NCBI RefSeq assembly: GCF_900454495.1
Contig: NZ_UGSI01000001.1
Coordinates: forward strand, 4,094,501-4,158,500
DNA from: Paenibacillus macerans
Lineage (GTDB): Bacteria; Bacillota; Bacilli; Paenibacillales; Paenibacillaceae
Direction: 5' to 3'
Length of the DNA: 64,000 bases
Position 1 is the stretch's first letter. Each line of letters opens with the position of its first letter. The notes under the pieces are model-generated. The model had not been told where the DNA came from, ran no database searches, and worked only from the letters and a program-made list of their open reading frames with translations. Shown piece by piece: positions 60,300-64,000 of this stretch. A program made the translations under genes and the position numbers.

Positions 60300-60333
60300 T
60301 CATGGCGCGTCAAGTCCTTTTTTCGGACCTAAC

Positions 60334-61095
60334 CTAAATAAACCATAATCCGGCGCCGCAGATCACGCTGACCGCCATCAGCCACACCCCGCCCCGGGAC
60401 AAAGCCGCCTCCCGCAAAAACGTCCGCTCCGGATAAGCTCCAAAGCCCTTGGCGTCCATCGCCCCGGCAGTCTGCTCGATCCGGCGGATCGCCCCGGCGA
60501 ACACCGCCAGCAACCGTCCCCGAAGCTGCGCCAGACGTTCCGTGAGCCCTCTGGGCGCTCTGGCGGAACGGATTTTGCGCGCATCGGCGGCAACCCGCCC
60601 CTCCTCGGCCAGCAGCGGCAAAAACGTCAACGCCATCGACACGCCGAACACAAAGCGGTAAGGCAGCTTGAGCCGGGTCGTCATCATAACGACGAATTGT
60701 TTGGGGTCCGTCGTTTCAATGTAAATCAGCGAGGACATAAACAGGCAGAACATCCGCAAGCATACCGCCGCCGCCGCAGAGACCGAGTTTAACGGGATTG
60801 ACAGGAATCCGGCGGAAATCTGCTCCCCGGAGGAAGGGGCGGCCAAGGCGGTGACGGCAAACAACGGAACGCCGAAGCCGGCGATATACCCCATTCGCCT
60901 TCCCAGCTTGCCCCAAGGCATCCCGGCCCCGAACCTGGCGGCCCCTGCCAAAAAAAGCAGCATGACGCTTAACGGCGCTGCCTTGTCCCAATGCATGCTC
61001 AGCGCCGCAACGCACAGCAGCGCGACCAGCTTGCTCAGCGGGTCCAGCCCCTGAAACGGCACGCCTGCCGAACACAGCTTTTTCACAGCTATCAC
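60334..61095 (-). CDS. ECF transporter T component (YkoC-like)
   Basis: 253 residues from GTG 61095 (GTG 61086 fits GAGGTGA better). EcfT pattern: LDPLSKLVALLCVAALSMHW, several membrane segments (VMLLFLAGAARF, GYIAGFGVPLFAVTALAA, LRMFCLFMSSLIYIETTDPK, FVFGVSMALTFLPLLAEE). The two cytoplasmic coupling motifs are ADARKIRSARAPRG and GAMDAKGFGAYPERTF. It links the S component to the ATPase. In Bacillus the order is E-D-C; here T comes first. Confidence 0.86.
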   Translation of the reverse strand: MIAVKKLCSAGVPFQGLDPLSKLVALLCVAALSMHWDKAAPLSVMLLFLAGAARFGAGMPWGKLGRRMGYIAGFGVPLFAVTALAAPSSGEQISAGFLSIPLNSVSAAAAVCLRMFCLFMSSLIYIETTDPKQFVVMMTTRLKLPYRFVFGVSMALTFLPLLAEEGRVAADARKIRSARAPRGLTERLAQLRGRLLAVFAGAIRRIEQTAGAMDAKGFGAYPERTFLREAALSRGGVWLMAVSVICGAGLWFI

Positions 61096-61103
61096 CTCGT
61101 CCG

Positions 61104-61670
61104 TTAAATACTTTTTACGTACTCTTTTTTGAGCAACGAGTACATCAGCAGGTCGACAAACCCCTTTTCCGTCTGCTGGTATTCCCGCAGCAGCCCTTCC
61201 TCCTTAAACCCAAAAGATAGCAACAGCTTGAGCGATCCGGCGTTTTCCGGCTCCACAAGCGCTTCGATCCGGTTGAGCCCCATCGTGTCGTAGCCATAGG
61301 CCAATAGCAGCCTTAGCGCCTCCGACATATATCCGCGCCCCCAGTATTCCCGTCCGAGATCATATCCGATCTCGCCGCGATAAGCCCCGGACTGTTCCCA
61401 AGCATTATATCCGCAGCTGCCGATCAGCTTCCCTTCTTCCTTCAGCTCGATGCCAAAACGCATCGCATCCTCGCTTTCGGACAATCCGTTCAGCAAATTG
61501 ATCATGTCCCAGGCTTCCTCCACGGAGGCAAACGCTGATACGTTCATGTACCGGGTCACTTCCGGATCGCTCCAATAACGGAACATCACCTCGGCGTCGC
61601 CGCGCTCCATTCTCCTTAACCTCAGCCTTTCGCTTTCCAGGACAGGGATATTCCCGCCGCATTTGTACAT
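61104..61670 (-). CDS. GNAT family acetyltransferase (RimJ/RimL-like)
   Basis: 188 residues behind AAGAGAGGAGAATAGCAT. Signature LESERLRLRRMERGDAEVMF, YWSDPEVTRYMNV, the acetyl-CoA loop EIGYDLGREYWGRGYMSEAL and NRIEALVEPENAGSLKLLLS. This is the ribosomal-protein-alanine/aminoglycoside-like branch; the substrate is unknown. It stands first in the ECF operon, 8 bp before the T-component gene, which may be incidental. Confidence 0.86.
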   Translation of the reverse strand: MYKCGGNIPVLESERLRLRRMERGDAEVMFRYWSDPEVTRYMNVSAFASVEEAWDMINLLNGLSESEDAMRFGIELKEEGKLIGSCGYNAWEQSGAYRGEIGYDLGREYWGRGYMSEALRLLLAYGYDTMGLNRIEALVEPENAGSLKLLLSFGFKEEGLLREYQQTEKGFVDLLMYSLLKKEYVKSI

Positions 61671-61892
61671 ATGCTATTCTCCTCTCTTTACTTGAAACAC
61701 AAAACCGGAGGATTCGGCAAACGCCCCCTCCCCGGTATGATTATAGCTAATCATATCGAAGCGATCCCGTCAAAGGTAAAAGGCAATTTTTGCAGACTAT
61801 GATTTTCTTGCCGTCTTTTCGGTGATACTATGGTCTACAGATAGAGCATTTACGGATAGGTATCAGCTCAAAAATAAGGAGGGAACACCCGG

Positions 61893-62855
61893 ATGATCTA
61901 CACTTTCGGCATCGCCATACTGCTGCTGGCCGCGCTGATCTCCGGCGGCCTGCCGCGCTACGCCCTTCGTCAGATCACCCAAATGAAACTGCAGACGAAA
62001 GAGCGCATCTATGAATATTTGGAGAAAACGGGCGTCTATTCCATGGAACGGTTTGACCGTCTGAACAAACGCCAAGTGCAGGCCACGTCTCAGGACGGCC
62101 TGCTGCTCAGCGGGTATGTGCTGGAATTTTTTCCGGAAAGCCGCCGCTGGATGATCATCGTTCACGGTTATACGGTTTCGCTCCACGCCTCAACGCAATA
62201 TATCGACATGTTTCGCGACGCGGGCTTCAACATTTTGCTGATCGATCAGCGGCGTCACGGCGGCAGCCAAGGTAAATACACGACTTACGGGTATTATGAA
62301 AAATATGACGTGCAAACCTGGGTAAATTGGATTTTGGAACATTACGGGGAACAAACCGAAATCGGTCTGCATGGCCAATCCCTTGGCGGTGGAACCGTGC
62401 TGGAATATCTAAGCATCGCGCATCCGAACGTGAAGTTCGTCATTGCCGATTGCCCTTACTCCGATTTGACGGAGTTGATGCGGCATCAATTCACGAAGCT
62501 GAACAAGCTGCCGGCGTATCCGCTGCTGCCTTTGGTGAACAGGCTTTTGCAGCGCAAAGCAGGCTTCCGGCTCGATCAGGTCAGTCCGATCAAAGCGGTG
62601 GAAAAAAGCCGCCTGCCCGTTTTATTCATTCACGGGACGGATGATAACTACGTTCCCACCTACATGAGCAAAGAAATGTTCCGGCATAAACCGGAACCGA
62701 AAAGATTGCTGTTAATCGAAGGCGCGGTCCATGCCAACGCCTACGGCGTTGATCCGAAACGCTACAAAGCGGAGGTTCATTCCTTTATTCATGAAGTTCT
62801 TGGCGCGGAAATGGCGGCGGAAGCAGTAACGGCGGCTTATTTGCCCAGCATCTGA
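61893..62855 (+). CDS. Alpha/beta hydrolase (membrane-anchored)
   Basis: 320 residues behind AAGGAGGGAACACCCGG. One N-terminal anchor (YTFGIAILLLAALISGGL), then an alpha/beta hydrolase with IIVHGYTVSLHAS (oxyanion), the nucleophile elbow GLHGQSLGGGTVL (Ser), LFIHGTDDNYVP (Asp) and IEGAVHANAYG (His). Similar to Bacillus YqkD-type enzymes and to the gene at 23455. Its last 19 bp overlap the convergent Spo0E-like gene. Confidence 0.87.
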   Translation: MIYTFGIAILLLAALISGGLPRYALRQITQMKLQTKERIYEYLEKTGVYSMERFDRLNKRQVQATSQDGLLLSGYVLEFFPESRRWMIIVHGYTVSLHASTQYIDMFRDAGFNILLIDQRRHGGSQGKYTTYGYYEKYDVQTWVNWILEHYGEQTEIGLHGQSLGGGTVLEYLSIAHPNVKFVIADCPYSDLTELMRHQFTKLNKLPAYPLLPLVNRLLQRKAGFRLDQVSPIKAVEKSRLPVLFIHGTDDNYVPTYMSKEMFRHKPEPKRLLLIEGAVHANAYGVDPKRYKAEVHSFIHEVLGAEMAAEAVTAAYLPSI

Positions 62856-63037
62856 TTTTGGGCCATCACGATGTAATGATCCAGACGCTGGCTTAACTCC
62901 AATATAGCGCCGCTGCTGAAGTTGTCCTCCACCGCGGCGTTCATCAGCTCAGAGCGCAGATTTTCGATCGTCGCTTTGAGCTCGTTGCTTACTTTTTTAT
63001 GTTTTGGTCGGGTTTCCCTATACATTGATGTCGCCAT
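62837..63037 (-). CDS. Spo0E-like aspartyl-phosphate phosphatase
   Basis: 66 residues behind AAAAGGTGATTTT. Helix 1 LKATIENLRSELMNAAVE, helix 2 SSGAILELSQRLDHYIVMAQ with the SQxLD motif that docks on Spo0A, then NQMLGK. These small two-helix proteins dephosphorylate Spo0A-P and delay sporulation. The gene is convergent with, and overlaps the 3' end of, the hydrolase gene, so antisense effects between the two transcripts are likely. Confidence 0.88.
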   Translation of the reverse strand: MATSMYRETRPKHKKVSNELKATIENLRSELMNAAVEDNFSSGAILELSQRLDHYIVMAQNQMLGK

Positions 63038-63245
63038 AAAATCACCTTTTCTACGATCTTTCCCCTATTTTACCTCATGATGCCAAAAAACATATTTTGC
63101 AAAATTGATAAAAAATAGCACACCGTGTCGGAGTTTGTAAAATGAACGCACCTACCCTTCGGACGCGAGCTGGCTTATAATAGCTTTATCGCGTAGCGCG
63201 TTTCCGGGCTTGATCCGGAAGCGAAGTCAAGGAGGGAATACCCGT

Positions 63246-63749
63246 ATGTTTCACGCAAGCGAATACTCGGGCTCCCGGGAAGAGCGGCAAAACGCCGTAT
63301 TGTCGCAGCTTCGGGGCTTGATTTATGAGGAGAGCAGCAACGTGGCGAATTTGGCCAACGCCGCCGCGCTGCTGAATTTTTATTTGGACGATATCAACTG
63401 GGTCGGGTTTTATCTGTATGATGGCCGGGAACTGGTGCTCGGACCGTTTCAAGGGCTGCCGGCCTGCATCCGTATACCGCTGGGCAAAGGAGTCTGCGGT
63501 ACCAGTGCACAGCGCCGGGAAACGCTGCGGATCGAAGACGTGCACGAATTCCCCGGGCACATCGCCTGCGACGCGGCTTCCAACAGCGAAATCGTCGTGC
63601 CGATCGTCAAGGACGGGCAGCTGTTTGGCGTGCTCGACATCGACAGCCCGATCAAGCGGCGCTTCGACGAGGCCGATCGGGCTTTCCTCGAGCAGTTCGT
63701 GGCCACGCTGGCCGAGCAGCTCACCGTTTCGCCCGGGGTGAATTCGTAA
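63246..63749 (+). CDS. Free methionine-(R)-sulfoxide reductase (GAF-domain fRMsr)
   Basis: 167 residues starting MFHASEYSGSREERQNAVLS behind CAAGGAGGGAATACCCGT. A single GAF domain: LLNFYLDDINWVGFYLYDGR, LGPFQGLPACIRIPLGKGVC, GTSAQRRETLRIEDVHEFPG, HIACDAASNSEIVVPIVKDG. The three Cys residues (PACI, GVCG, IACD) match those used by fRMsr for disulfide relay. It repairs oxidised free methionine with thioredoxin. It stands alone near the window end. Confidence 0.92.
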   Translation: MFHASEYSGSREERQNAVLSQLRGLIYEESSNVANLANAAALLNFYLDDINWVGFYLYDGRELVLGPFQGLPACIRIPLGKGVCGTSAQRRETLRIEDVHEFPGHIACDAASNSEIVVPIVKDGQLFGVLDIDSPIKRRFDEADRAFLEQFVATLAEQLTVSPGVNS

Positions 63750-63764
63750 CCGTGCATCATTGCG

Positions 63765-64000
63765 CTTCATTGTACCTGGTTGTACCTAATCGTACCTGGC
63801 TGTTCTAGCTGTTCTAGCTGTTCTGTTCTGACTGTGCCTGGCTGCTCTGATTGCACCAAGCTGTTTGACAGTTCCTGAAGTGATTACCGCGTCTGGAAGT
63901 CCCGACTGTGCCTGACGCAGCGTACTGATTGGATATATCCAATAGAACTCGAAATTTAATGGAAAATACAGCCGCCGGATTGGATATTTCCAACAGCTCG
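63765..64000. repeat. Degenerate tandem repeats and TTGGATATATCCAA motifs at the window end
   Basis: 63765-63880 consists of imperfect 9-12-bp units (TTGTACCTGG, CTGTTCTAG, CTGTGCCTGG). Near 63930 and 63980 lie TTGGATATATCCAA and TTGGATATTTCCAA, a palindromic word in both cases. No gene. Confidence 0.5.

Noticed and set aside
61671..61892. TPP riboswitch before the ECF operon
   Set aside because: No CTGAGA or ACCTGAT-type core words are present on the minus strand.

Overview
The window looks like chromosomal DNA of a spore-forming member of the Firmicutes, most likely Paenibacillus or a close Paenibacillaceae relative. The evidence is GC-rich coding DNA with strong AGGAGG-type ribosome sites and frequent GTG/TTG starts, a Spo0E-like phosphatase, a KinB-like sporulation-type sensor kinase, a SodF-like fused superoxide dismutase, bacilliredoxin, EcsAB, YneF and a YkoEDC-like ECF transporter. 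No rRNA, tRNA or CRISPR array was seen. The taxon is inferred from gene content only.

Layout. 1-2176: a GH65 disaccharide phosphorylase cut by the window edge. 2440-6290: a small, AT-rich, island-like stretch. It holds a decayed ORF, a 1.14-kb cassette with 48-bp terminal inverted repeats (a ribbon-helix-helix gene with a 44-bp perfect palindrome in front, plus a DUF6809-type gene), an orphan OLD-family ATPase/TOPRIM nuclease gene, and a 190-bp non-coding hairpin module. All the blocks are bounded by the same 10-bp word, TCAGTGCTTG, in alternating orientation. This is the best candidate for an undescribed mobile or defence-related arrangement.

6.7-18 kb: mostly minus-strand housekeeping genes (SGNH hydrolase, inositol monophosphatase, FabI, UvsE behind a frameshifted small gene, Ddl, an amidase-domain protein), then plus-strand aconitase. 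18-24.5 kb: a GntR/membrane-protein/hydrolase cluster, an IclR regulator whose putative operator is also found in front of aconitase, and an alpha/beta hydrolase. 24.5-32.5 kb: a tripartite DUF2935-repeat-SOD protein, FolE, YneF, an HD-GYP-like protein, QueG, RNase HI, a GNAT protein and SodA. 32.5-41 kb: GH16 glucanase, MutY with a large insert, AcpS, an AraC/GyrI regulator, then a VOC/ProC/MetQ/URO-D operon that diverges from metNI. 43-52 kb: a DEDDh exonuclease, NadE, bacilliredoxin, a sensor kinase, an HI0933-type flavoprotein, EcsAB and a MarR regulator. 52-64 kb: two small hypotheticals, an MFS exporter, a secreted propeller/Ig protein ending in a frame-shifting 16/18-bp tandem array, an ECF transporter operon, a hydrolase overlapping a Spo0E-like gene, and a free-methionine sulfoxide reductase.

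The long intergenic gaps are filled by several families of short dispersed repeats and degenerate tandem repeats. A 200-250-bp MITE-like element is present twice in opposite orientation, once directly upstream of sodA.
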